Source: JAWWBN01 sp033720955 (GTDB lineage Bacteria > Acidobacteriota > Thermoanaerobaculia > Multivoradales > JAHEKO01). From it: a stretch of DNA of 7,534 nt. Under the pieces are notes generated by a model. That model did no database searches. It was not told where the DNA came from and saw nothing but the letters and a program-made list of their open reading frames with translations. The translations under genes and the position numbers were made by a program. The stretch lies in contig JAWWBN010000193.1 of NCBI GenBank assembly GCA_033720955.1, positions 1-7,534 on the forward strand, read 5' to 3'. Below are positions 1 to 5,803 of this stretch, piece after piece (position 1 is the first letter of the stretch; the number at the start of each line of letters is the position of its first letter).

Positions 1-878
1 AGTATGCGATGAAGCGGGGACTGGACGTCGATTCTTTCGCGCCCAGGCTTTCCTTCTTTTTCAATTCGCATATGAACTTCTTCGAGGAGATCGCGAAGTT
101 CCGCGCGGCCCGGATGGTCTGGGCCAAGGTCATGCGCGAGCGCTTCGGGGCCCAGCAGGAGCGGTCGTGGATGCTGCGCTTCCACACCCAGACGGCGGGC
201 TGCTCGCTCACCGCCCAGCAGCCCTACAACAACGTGGTGCGCACCACCGTCCAGGCGCTGGCCGCCGTGCTGGGCGGCACCCAGTCGCTGCACACCAACG
301 CCCTCGACGAGACGCTGGCCCTGCCCAGCGAGGAGAACGCCCGCCTGGCCCTGCGCACCCAGCAGATCCTCGCCCACGAGTCCGGAGTGATCAACACGAT
401 CGATCCGCTGGGCGGCAGCTACTTCGTGGAGGAGATGACCCGTCGCATGGTGGAGGGGTGCGAGCAATACTTCCGCCGGATCGACGAGATGGGCGGCATG
501 GTGGAGGCGATCGAGGCGGGGTTCCCGCAGCGCGAGATCATGGAGGCCTCCTACGCCTATCAGCTCGCTGTGGACCGCGACGAGAAGCTCATCGTGGGCG
601 TCAACGCCTTCCGCTCGGAGGAGCAGGAGGAGATGGAGATCCTGCAGATCCCGGAGGAGCTGGCCGACCAGCAGATCGACTTCCTGCACCGGGTGAAGGA
701 GCGGCGGGACGCCGGGGCGGTGACCCGGACCCTCGACCGGCTGCGCCGCGGCGCCGCCGGCGACGAGAACACCATGCCGCTGCTCCTCGACTGCGTCAAG
801 GCCTACTGCTCGGTCGGCGAGATCACCGACGCCCTGCGCGACGTCTTCGGCACCTACGAGGAGCCCGCCGTCTTCTGA
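1..878 (+). CDS. Methylmalonyl-CoA mutase-type acyl-CoA mutase, large (catalytic) subunit, 5'-truncated by window edge
   Basis: This is the C-terminal half (about 291 residues of a usual 520-560) of the catalytic subunit of an adenosylcobalamin-dependent acyl-CoA mutase, which interconverts methylmalonyl-CoA and succinyl-CoA in cytosolic propionate metabolism. The first full codon is at 3, and the frame is open to the window edge, so the ATG at 9 is internal. Seen directly: GLDVDSFAPRLSFFF, then EIAKFRAARMVWA, the HTQTAG element (nt 183-200), LTAQQPYNNVVRT, LGGTQSLHTNALDE and DPLGGSYFVE, all strongly conserved barrel segments of the family. It ends after the barrel and carries no B12-binding domain; that domain is the next gene, as in archaeal-type mutases and isobutyryl-CoA mutase. 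The residues that separate methylmalonyl- from isobutyryl-CoA mutase lie upstream of the window, so the substrate is inferred. Family membership is very secure. Confidence 0.95.
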   Translation, partial: YAMKRGLDVDSFAPRLSFFFNSHMNFFEEIAKFRAARMVWAKVMRERFGAQQERSWMLRFHTQTAGCSLTAQQPYNNVVRTTVQALAAVLGGTQSLHTNALDETLALPSEENARLALRTQQILAHESGVINTIDPLGGSYFVEEMTRRMVEGCEQYFRRIDEMGGMVEAIEAGFPQREIMEASYAYQLAVDRDEKLIVGVNAFRSEEQEEMEILQIPEELADQQIDFLHRVKERRDAGAVTRTLDRLRRGAAGDENTMPLLLDCVKAYCSVGEITDALRDVFGTYEEPAVF

Positions 879-907
879 CGGGTCGCCCGGCGCTCTTCTC
901 CTTTTGC

Positions 908-913
908 TAGCAT
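908..913 (+). promoter_or_regulatory. Putative -10 element (TAGCAT) for leaderless transcription of the mutase small subunit gene
   Basis: TAGCAT lies in the 42-base gap after the large-subunit stop, with seven bases between it and the ATG at 921. It fits the TANNNT form of a -10 box, and a transcript starting 6-8 bases downstream would begin at or beside the ATG. There is no Shine-Dalgarno-like sequence before this ATG and no convincing -35 box. The motif is short, and function is inferred from its position and from the matching arrangement before miaA. Confidence 0.45.
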
Positions 914-920
914 CTTGGCG

Positions 921-1337
921 ATGAACCGTGGGAACCGGCGCATCCTCATCGCCAAGCCGGGGCTCGACGGCCACGACCGCGGGGCGAAGGTCGTGGCGCG
1001 CGCCCTGCGGGACGCCGGGTACGAAGTGATCTACACCGGTCTTCGGCAGACGCCGGAGCAGATCGCCGCGGCCGCCGTCCAGGAGGACGTCGCCGCGGTG
1101 GGCCTGTCCATCCTCTCGGGAGCCCACAACGTCCTGGTGCCGGAGATCATCCGGCTGCTCGGGGCACAGGGAGCCGACGACGCGCTGGTCTTCCTGGGTG
1201 GGATCATCCCCGATACCGACATCGAAGGTCTGCGCCAGGCCGGCGTGGACGAGGTCTTCCTGCCGGGCACGAACACCCGGTCGATCGTCCGCTACCTGGA
1301 CGAGCGGCTGGGCGACGGCGCTCCGGCGGCCGAGTGA
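921..1337 (+). CDS. Methylmalonyl-CoA mutase-type small subunit (cobalamin-binding domain protein)
   Basis: This 138-residue protein is a stand-alone B12-binding Rossmann-like domain that delivers adenosylcobalamin to the large mutase subunit. The cobalamin signature is complete: DGHDRG at residues 16-21 with the cobalt-ligating His18, S63-x-L65 in LSILSGAH, and the GG pair at 93-94 in FLGGIIPD. The surrounding KPGLDGHDRGAKVVARALRD and GYEVIYTGLRQTPEQI are typical of mutase domains and unlike methionine synthase or corrinoid methyltransferase domains. The length matches archaeal-type mutase small subunits. I chose the ATG at 921. A TTG at 915 would add two residues, but neither has a Shine-Dalgarno, and a -10-like TAGCAT seven bases before the ATG favours a leaderless start there. 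It directly follows the large subunit, with which it should form the active enzyme. An isobutyryl-CoA mutase small subunit is the main alternative. Confidence 0.93.
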   Translation: MNRGNRRILIAKPGLDGHDRGAKVVARALRDAGYEVIYTGLRQTPEQIAAAAVQEDVAAVGLSILSGAHNVLVPEIIRLLGAQGADDALVFLGGIIPDTDIEGLRQAGVDEVFLPGTNTRSIVRYLDERLGDGAPAAE

Positions 1338-1343
1338 GAGGGG
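1336..1343 (+). promoter_or_regulatory. Ribosome binding site of the receiver protein gene
   Basis: GAGAGGGG overlaps the TGA of the mutase small subunit (1335-1337) and lies just before the ATG at 1346. It supports that ATG over the upstream GTG at 1334, which overlaps the stop codon but has no Shine-Dalgarno of its own. The overlap suggests translational coupling with the mutase gene. Confidence 0.6.
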
Positions 1344-1345
1344 CC

Positions 1346-2050
1346 ATGCGCAAGACGATCCTGCTCGCGGACGACAGCGTGACCATCCAGAAGGTCGTCG
1401 AGTTGACCTTCATGGAAGAGGACGTGGAGGTGATCACGGTGGGAACCGGCAGCGAGGCGCTCGAGCGGCTCGAAGAGGTGGCCCCGGACCTGGTGATCGC
1501 CGACGTCCACATGCCCGGCGCCGACGGCTTCGAGGTCTGCCGCGCCGTCAAGGCGAGCCGGCCGGAGGTTCCCGTTCTCCTGCTGGTGGGGACCTTCGAG
1601 CCCTTCGATCCCGATCAGGCCACGGCCGCCGGGGGCGATGCCTTCCTGAAGAAGCCGTTCGATTCCCAGGAGCTGATCCGGGTCGCCGAGCGTCTGCTGG
1701 AGGGAGGCGGGAGCGAGGCCGAGGAGGCGGAGGAGGAGGGCCCGCTGGAGACGGAGGAGGAGAGGGACCTGGCGGCCGATGAGAGCGCCGAGGAGGCCGA
1801 GCCGGCCGCGATGGAGATGACGGTGGAAGCGGGGGAGTGGGAAGAGGCCGTCGCGGCGGAGGGGCAGCCCGCGCCCGCCGCCGCCCCCGATCGCCAGCTC
1901 TCCGACGAGGAGGTGGACCGGGTGGCCCGGCGGGTGGTGGAGCTGCTGGCTCCCGACACCGTCCGCGAGGTGGCCTGGGAGGTCGTGCCCGATCTCGCCG
2001 AGGTGGTCATCAAGGACCGCCTGCGCGAGCTCGAGGGCCAGGTCGAGTAG
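1346..2050 (+). CDS. Response-regulator receiver protein with Glu-rich linker and PopZ-like helical C-terminus
   Basis: This 234-residue protein has three parts. Residues 1-118 are a CheY-like receiver with the acidic pair D9/D10, phospho-acceptor D53 (in IADVHMPG), T83 and K103 (in FLKKPF), so all phosphotransfer residues are intact. Residues about 121-183 are a low-complexity linker dominated by Glu and Ala and ending in a Pro/Ala stretch, probably disordered. Residues about 185-234 are predicted helix, including REVAWEVVPDLAE, and end in RLRELEGQVE. No helix-turn-helix, GGDEF, kinase or other known output domain is visible, so DNA binding is unlikely. The tail resembles the oligomerising C-terminus of the polar organiser protein PopZ in spacing (Trp, then a short gap, then P-x-[LI]-x-E), which points to self-assembly or scaffolding; this is inference by eye. 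No histidine kinase is in the window, so the partner is unknown. Confidence 0.88.
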   Translation: MRKTILLADDSVTIQKVVELTFMEEDVEVITVGTGSEALERLEEVAPDLVIADVHMPGADGFEVCRAVKASRPEVPVLLLVGTFEPFDPDQATAAGGDAFLKKPFDSQELIRVAERLLEGGGSEAEEAEEEGPLETEEERDLAADESAEEAEPAAMEMTVEAGEWEEAVAAEGQPAPAAAPDRQLSDEEVDRVARRVVELLAPDTVREVAWEVVPDLAEVVIKDRLRELEGQVE

Positions 2051-2074
2051 CCGCCGGGCGGGAGGCCGGGTCCC

Positions 2075-2839
2075 ACGCCACGATTCGAGGACCACGCGCG
2101 GCGCCTCGCCGCCCTCTGGCCGCCGGCGGCCGGCGAGCTGGTGGCCGTGCGGGCGGTGGACTCGACGAACGCCCTGGCGCGGCGGATCCTCGCCGCGGCC
2201 CACCTTCCCCCGAAGCCCTTCGGGGTGACGGCCTGGGAGCAGATGGAGGGTCGGGGCCGGCGGGGGAACCGGTGGCTCAGTCCGCCGGGCGGCGGCGTCT
2301 ACCTGACCTCGGTCCTGCCGGTGCCGGCGGCGCGGGTCAGCTCGCTGCCGCTGGTGGCCGCGGCCGCGGTCTGCGGGGAGCTGGACGCCTGGGTGGAGCC
2401 GGCTTGCCGGATCAAGTGGCCCAACGACCTCCTGGTGGACGGGTCCAAGGTGGGAGGGCTGCTGATCGAGTCGCTTCCGGCCCCGGGGGAGAGGCGCTGG
2501 GCGCTCGTCGGGGTCGGGGTGAACCTGCTCCCGCCGCCGGGCCTCCCCGCCGCCGGAGGCCTGAGGGGTCACGGGGTCGGGGCGGAAGAGGGCGCCGCCC
2601 TGACCGCTCGTCTGGCGGGTGCCCTGGTCTCGGCTCTCTCCGAGGCCGGGGAGCCGGCGGCGGCCGCGGCCGCGTTCCGGCGCTGGAGCGTCCACCGCGA
2701 GGGCGAGCGTCTCTCCTACCGCGACGCCTCGGGTGCGGTTCACAGCGGGCGCTTCCGCGGCCTGGACGAAAGCGGCTTCCTGCGTCTGGAGAGCGACGGC
2801 GAGGAGCGGCGGCTCACGGCGGCGGAGCTCGTGGAGTGA
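2075..2839 (+). CDS. birA: Biotin--[acetyl-CoA-carboxylase] ligase, without DNA-binding domain; start uncertain (2075 ACG or 2141 GTG)
   Basis: It activates biotin with ATP and attaches it to the carrier lysine of biotin-dependent carboxylases. Numbering from the GTG at 2141 (232 residues): VDSTN at 6-10, the nucleotide/biotin loop GRGRRG at 37-42, KWPNDLL at 92-98, GSKVGGLLIE at 101-110, and a C-terminal SH3-like domain containing GRFRGLDESG. There is no N-terminal helix-turn-helix, so it is a non-repressor ligase. The start is odd. GTG 2141 would cut into the first beta strand (LVAV before RAVDSTN, matching SVAVLPVIDSTN in E. coli BirA) and has no clear ribosome site. The frame is open and codon-like back to about 2075, with no ATG, GTG or TTG between the preceding stop at 2050 and 2141. 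GGGAGG at 2060-2065 sits nine bases before an ACG at 2075, which I give as the tentative start. The conventional annotation would be 2141-2839. The enzyme identity is secure. Confidence 0.85.
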   Translation, partial: TPRFEDHARRLAALWPPAAGELVAVRAVDSTNALARRILAAAHLPPKPFGVTAWEQMEGRGRRGNRWLSPPGGGVYLTSVLPVPAARVSSLPLVAAAAVCGELDAWVEPACRIKWPNDLLVDGSKVGGLLIESLPAPGERRWALVGVGVNLLPPPGLPAAGGLRGHGVGAEEGAALTARLAGALVSALSEAGEPAAAAAAFRRWSVHREGERLSYRDASGAVHSGRFRGLDESGFLRLESDGEERRLTAAELVE

Positions 2840-3513
2840 GCGAGCGAGACGGGGGCCGGGAGGGCTCCCAGGAGGACCACGCCTACTTCCAGGCCATCGA
2901 GGCGACCTTTCTGCGGCTCCGCGGCTCGCCCCTGCTGCTCTCTCCCGCCGACTGGCGGGTCGCACGCCGGTGGCGCCGCGCCGGGCTGCCGCTGACCCTC
3001 GTCGAGCGGACGCTGGAGGAGTTCTTCGCGGCCCGGGCGCGGCGCGGCGCCGAGGGCAGGGTGAACTCGCTGCGCTACTGCGCCCCCGCGGTCGAGCGCG
3101 CGGCCAGGGAGTGGCGTCGGCTCACCGCTCCGGCCGCGGCGGGCGAGCCGGAGGCCTTCGACCTGGAGCGCCGTCTCTCGGCGTTGGCCGAAGCGCTGCC
3201 CGCCGGCCTCCGCGGTCGCTCGCGGCGGGCGGCGGAGATCAGGGGGCTCAGGGGCGAACCGGAGGAGATCGAGAATCGCCTGGGGGAGCTCGACCGCGCC
3301 CTCGTCGAGGAGGCGAGCGAGAGGCTCGGCGCGGACGAGCGGGCCGAGCTGGAGGAGGAGGCCGCCCTGGCCCTGACCCACCTCGGGGGGCGGCTGAGCC
3401 CAGAGGAGCTCGGGCGGATCCGAGAGCGGCTGGTGCGCCGCGCGGTGCGCCGGCGGGCGGGGCTGCCCACCCTCTCGCTGTTCTCGGCCGAGGCCCGCGC
3501 CGCGGACGGCTGA
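2836..3513 (+). CDS. Conserved-looking protein of unknown function, 225 residues
   Basis: I do not recognise a named family with certainty. The GTG start overlaps the TGA of the biotin ligase in a GTGA tetramer, with GGAG at 2823-2826 as a possible ribosome site, so the two are probably translationally coupled. Residues 15-95 look like the conserved core: HAYFQAIEATFLRLRG, then SPLLLSPADWRVARRW (31-46), a GLPLTLVERTLEEFF helix (50-64) and RVNSLRYCAPAVE (75-87), rich in Trp, Tyr and Phe for such a GC-rich genome. The rest (about 100-225) is mostly charged alpha helix with Arg/Glu-rich, possibly coiled-coil stretches and a basic patch near RRAVRRRAG. No signal peptide, membrane segment or catalytic motif is visible. 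The core order (LSP, helix with Trp, then L-R-Y before a helix with Trp) recalls the DnaB_2 module of DnaD replication proteins, but this is only a weak visual resemblance. Coding status is well supported by third-position G/C bias. Confidence 0.8.
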   Translation: MSERDGGREGSQEDHAYFQAIEATFLRLRGSPLLLSPADWRVARRWRRAGLPLTLVERTLEEFFAARARRGAEGRVNSLRYCAPAVERAAREWRRLTAPAAAGEPEAFDLERRLSALAEALPAGLRGRSRRAAEIRGLRGEPEEIENRLGELDRALVEEASERLGADERAELEEEAALALTHLGGRLSPEELGRIRERLVRRAVRRRAGLPTLSLFSAEARAADG

Positions 3514-3555
3514 GGCGGCGCCGGAAGGAAGCCCGCCGGGAAGTCGTCTCTTCCG

Positions 3556-5778
3556 GTGTGGGGCGCGCTCCAGACCCCGGCCGGGCAGGCCGCCGCGGCC
3601 TGCGTGGCGGGCGCCGTAGCGGCGTCGGCCCTCCCGCGGGGCGCCGTGCTGCCGGGGCTGGCCGCGGCGGCTGGCGGCCTGGCGCTGGGCGGCCCCGGAG
3701 GCCGCTCCCTGGCCGCGGCGGCGGTGGGGCTCGCTCTCGCCTGGGCCGGCGGGCTGGCGCCGCCGTCGTCCCCCGTCGGCCGCCCCGAACGGCCCAGCGT
3801 GGTCACTGGCGAGCTCCAGGGGCGTTGGCGCCCCGCCGCCTTCGGCTGGAGCGGCTCGCTGCGGGCGCGCGTGGTGCGCCAGGGGAGAGAGGTCGAGACC
3901 TGGCGCGGCGAGGTGCGTCTGAGCGTTCCGTCGCAGCCGCCGCCGGCCGCCGTCGTCCGGGTGACGGGCTACCTTCTGCCGCCGGCGTCGTTCGGCAACC
4001 CCGGGGCGGGCGCCGGCGGTCCCTGGCGGATGCGGGTCAAGAGCGAGCGGTTTCTGGAGGTGGTGCGCCCGGCGGCGCTGGGGAGCATCCGGCGGAGCCT
4101 GCGGGAGAGGCTCGTCCGGCGGATGGGAGGGGGCGCGGGGAGCCCCGGACAGCGGCTGGCGCGAGCGCTGCTTCTGGGGGAGCCCCGGGCGCTGCCGGAG
4201 CGGGTGACCCGGGGGCTGCGGCGCTCTGGTCTCGGGCACCTCCTGGCGGTCTCCGGCCTCCACGTCGGTCTGGTGGCGGGGCTGGGCGGCTTGGCGGGAG
4301 GGGTGCTGCTGCGCCGGGCGCGGTGGCTGCCCGCCCTGGTCGGCGCGGTGGCGTACCTCGGGATGGTCGGCCCGCGGCCGGCGATCCTCCGCGCGGCCGG
4401 GATGGCGGTGCTGGCGGTGGTCGCGCTGCGCCACGGACGGCCGCCGGCGGCCCTTCACACTCTCGCCCTCTGCGCCGCCCTGCTGACCGGCTGGGATCCG
4501 GGGGTGACGCAGGACCTGGGGTTCCGCCTGACGGTGTCGGCGACCGCCGGGATCGTGCTCTCCGGGCCACTTCTGGCGGACCGCTGGAAGGGTCTCCCCC
4601 GGCCCCTGGCTCGAGCCCTGGCGGCGACAGTGGCGGCGCAGCTCGCGACTCTGCCGTGGGCGCTGCCGGTCTTCCACCTCGCCACACCCGCCGCGCCGCT
4701 GCTCAACCTGGCCGCGATCCCGTGGACGGCGGGCGCTCTGGCCATCATCCTCCTCTGGAGCGCCGCTACGGCGCTCGGCTGGGTGGCGGCCGCGGCGGCG
4801 CTCCGACCCCTGCTCGAGACGGCCGCGGCACCGTACTACGCCCTGGCGGAGCTACCCGCCGCCCGCGCCGGAGCGGTGCCCGTCACGGCGGGCGCCTGGA
4901 CCGCGCTCCTCGCCGCGGCGGGGCTCCTTCTGCTGGTGCGCCGGCCGTGGGGGCTGGCCGTCGCGCCTCTCGTCGTCCTTCTGCTGGCCGCAGGGGGCGG
5001 AGGAGGGGAGGCTCCACGGCTGACGCTGCTGGACGTGGGGCAGGGGGAGGCGATCCTGCTGCAGGACCGGGAGCAAGCGGTCCTGCTGGACGGGGGAGGG
5101 TGGCGAGCCGGAGACATCGGGGGACGGGTGCTGCTTCCGGCGCTCGCGCGGCTGGGGGTGTCGCGGCTGGACGCGATGATCCTCAGCCACCCGGACGTCG
5201 ACCACTGCCGGGGCCTCGGCGATCTGGCGGCCTACCTGCCGGTGGCCGAGGTGTGGATGGCGCCCGGCTGGCGGGACGCCGCGTGCGCCCGCCACCTGGC
5301 GGCCCTCCCGGCGACGATCCTGCGCCCCCTCTGGCGGGGACGGCGGACCCGGCTGGGACGTTGGCGCTTCGAGACCCTCCACCCGGCGGCCGGCCAGCGG
5401 TTGACGGGCAACGACCGCTCCCTGGTGCTGGCCGCCCGGGTCCACGGCAGCTCGGTGCTGCTCACCGGGGACGTCGAGGCGGGGGTGGAGCGACGGCTCG
5501 CCGCGCTGATCGGGAGGCAGCGCTTCGACCTGCTCAAAGTCGCCCACCACGGCAGCCGCACCTCCACCCACGAGGCGCTGCTCAGAGCGGCCGCGCCGCG
5601 TCTGGCGATCATCTCCGCCGGGCGGCAGAACCCCTACGGTCATCCCTCCCCGGAGGTCCTGGCGCGGCTGCGCCGGCACGGCGTTCCGGTCCTCTCGACG
5701 CGCAAGAGCGGGCAGGTGCGGGTGGAGCTGCTGCGCGGGGGCCGGTGGCGGATCACCCTGCCGTCGGCGCCGGGGTGA
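3556..5778 (+). CDS. comEC: ComEC/Rec2 family DNA internalisation channel protein
   Basis: This 740-residue inner-membrane protein is the predicted channel that carries transforming single-stranded DNA into the cytoplasm during natural competence. Domains in order: N-terminal hydrophobic segments (about 10-66), a periplasmic OB-fold-like DUF4131 region (about 80-175), the polytopic Competence domain (about 195-480) with the hallmark GHLLAVSGLHVG at 227-238, GPRPAILRAAGM and DLGFRLTVSATAGI, then a C-terminal metallo-beta-lactamase domain (about 485-740). That domain starts LTLLDVGQGEAILLQ and has SHPDVDHCRG near 543-552, LLTGDVE near 635 and KVAHHGSRTSTHE near 660, so metal-site motifs are intact. 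The length is normal for the family. The start is the first in-frame start codon after the previous gene; GGGAAG at 3538-3543 is twelve bases away, so ribosome binding looks weak. No pilus or other competence gene is in the window, so uptake ability cannot be judged here. Confidence 0.95.
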   Translation: MWGALQTPAGQAAAACVAGAVAASALPRGAVLPGLAAAAGGLALGGPGGRSLAAAAVGLALAWAGGLAPPSSPVGRPERPSVVTGELQGRWRPAAFGWSGSLRARVVRQGREVETWRGEVRLSVPSQPPPAAVVRVTGYLLPPASFGNPGAGAGGPWRMRVKSERFLEVVRPAALGSIRRSLRERLVRRMGGGAGSPGQRLARALLLGEPRALPERVTRGLRRSGLGHLLAVSGLHVGLVAGLGGLAGGVLLRRARWLPALVGAVAYLGMVGPRPAILRAAGMAVLAVVALRHGRPPAALHTLALCAALLTGWDPGVTQDLGFRLTVSATAGIVLSGPLLADRWKGLPRPLARALAATVAAQLATLPWALPVFHLATPAAPLLNLAAIPWTAGALAIILLWSAATALGWVAAAAALRPLLETAAAPYYALAELPAARAGAVPVTAGAWTALLAAAGLLLLVRRPWGLAVAPLVVLLLAAGGGGGEAPRLTLLDVGQGEAILLQDREQAVLLDGGGWRAGDIGGRVLLPALARLGVSRLDAMILSHPDVDHCRGLGDLAAYLPVAEVWMAPGWRDAACARHLAALPATILRPLWRGRRTRLGRWRFETLHPAAGQRLTGNDRSLVLAARVHGSSVLLTGDVEAGVERRLAALIGRQRFDLLKVAHHGSRTSTHEALLRAAAPRLAIISAGRQNPYGHPSPEVLARLRRHGVPVLSTRKSGQVRVELLRGGRWRITLPSAPG

Positions 5779-5791
5779 GCTCCGCCGCCGG

Positions 5792-5797
5792 TAGACT
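5792..5797 (+). promoter_or_regulatory. Putative -10 element (TAGACT) for leaderless transcription of miaA
   Basis: TAGACT sits in the 25-base gap between comEC and miaA, six bases before the ATG at 5804. No Shine-Dalgarno lies in between (the spacer is GCCCCG), and no -35 box is evident. Position and TANNNT form match the element before the mutase small subunit, suggesting a transcript that begins at or next to the start codon. Function is inferred. Confidence 0.45.
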
Positions 5798-5803
5798 GCC
5801 CCG

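Noticed and set aside
879..920. Possible terminator between the two mutase subunit genes (pyrimidine-rich CTCTTCTCCTTTT)
   Set aside because: No GC-rich stem of useful length precedes the T-rich stretch, and the two subunits would be expected to be co-expressed.
1334..1345. GTG at 1334 as start of the receiver protein
   Set aside because: It would add four residues before the receiver's first strand and has no ribosome site; GAGAGGGG is placed correctly for the ATG at 1346.
2118..2131. Perfect 14-base palindrome GGCCGCCGGCGGCC near the birA start
   Set aside because: It falls in a run of Pro/Ala codons of the probable birA N-terminus, and such GC palindromes are expected by chance here. No T-run follows, so it is not a terminator, and no second copy was noticed.
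2740..4677. A 645-codon open frame on the - strand, and a similar 557-codon one at 1292-2965
   Set aside because: Both are Arg/Pro/Gly/Ala-rich mirror images of real genes with no recognisable domain, and they cut across several + strand genes.
5695..5720. ComEC C-terminus has STRKSG where many relatives have T-D-x-x-G, considered as a sign of decay
   Set aside because: The metal-binding motifs and membrane hallmarks are intact and the frame is full length, so this looks like ordinary variation.
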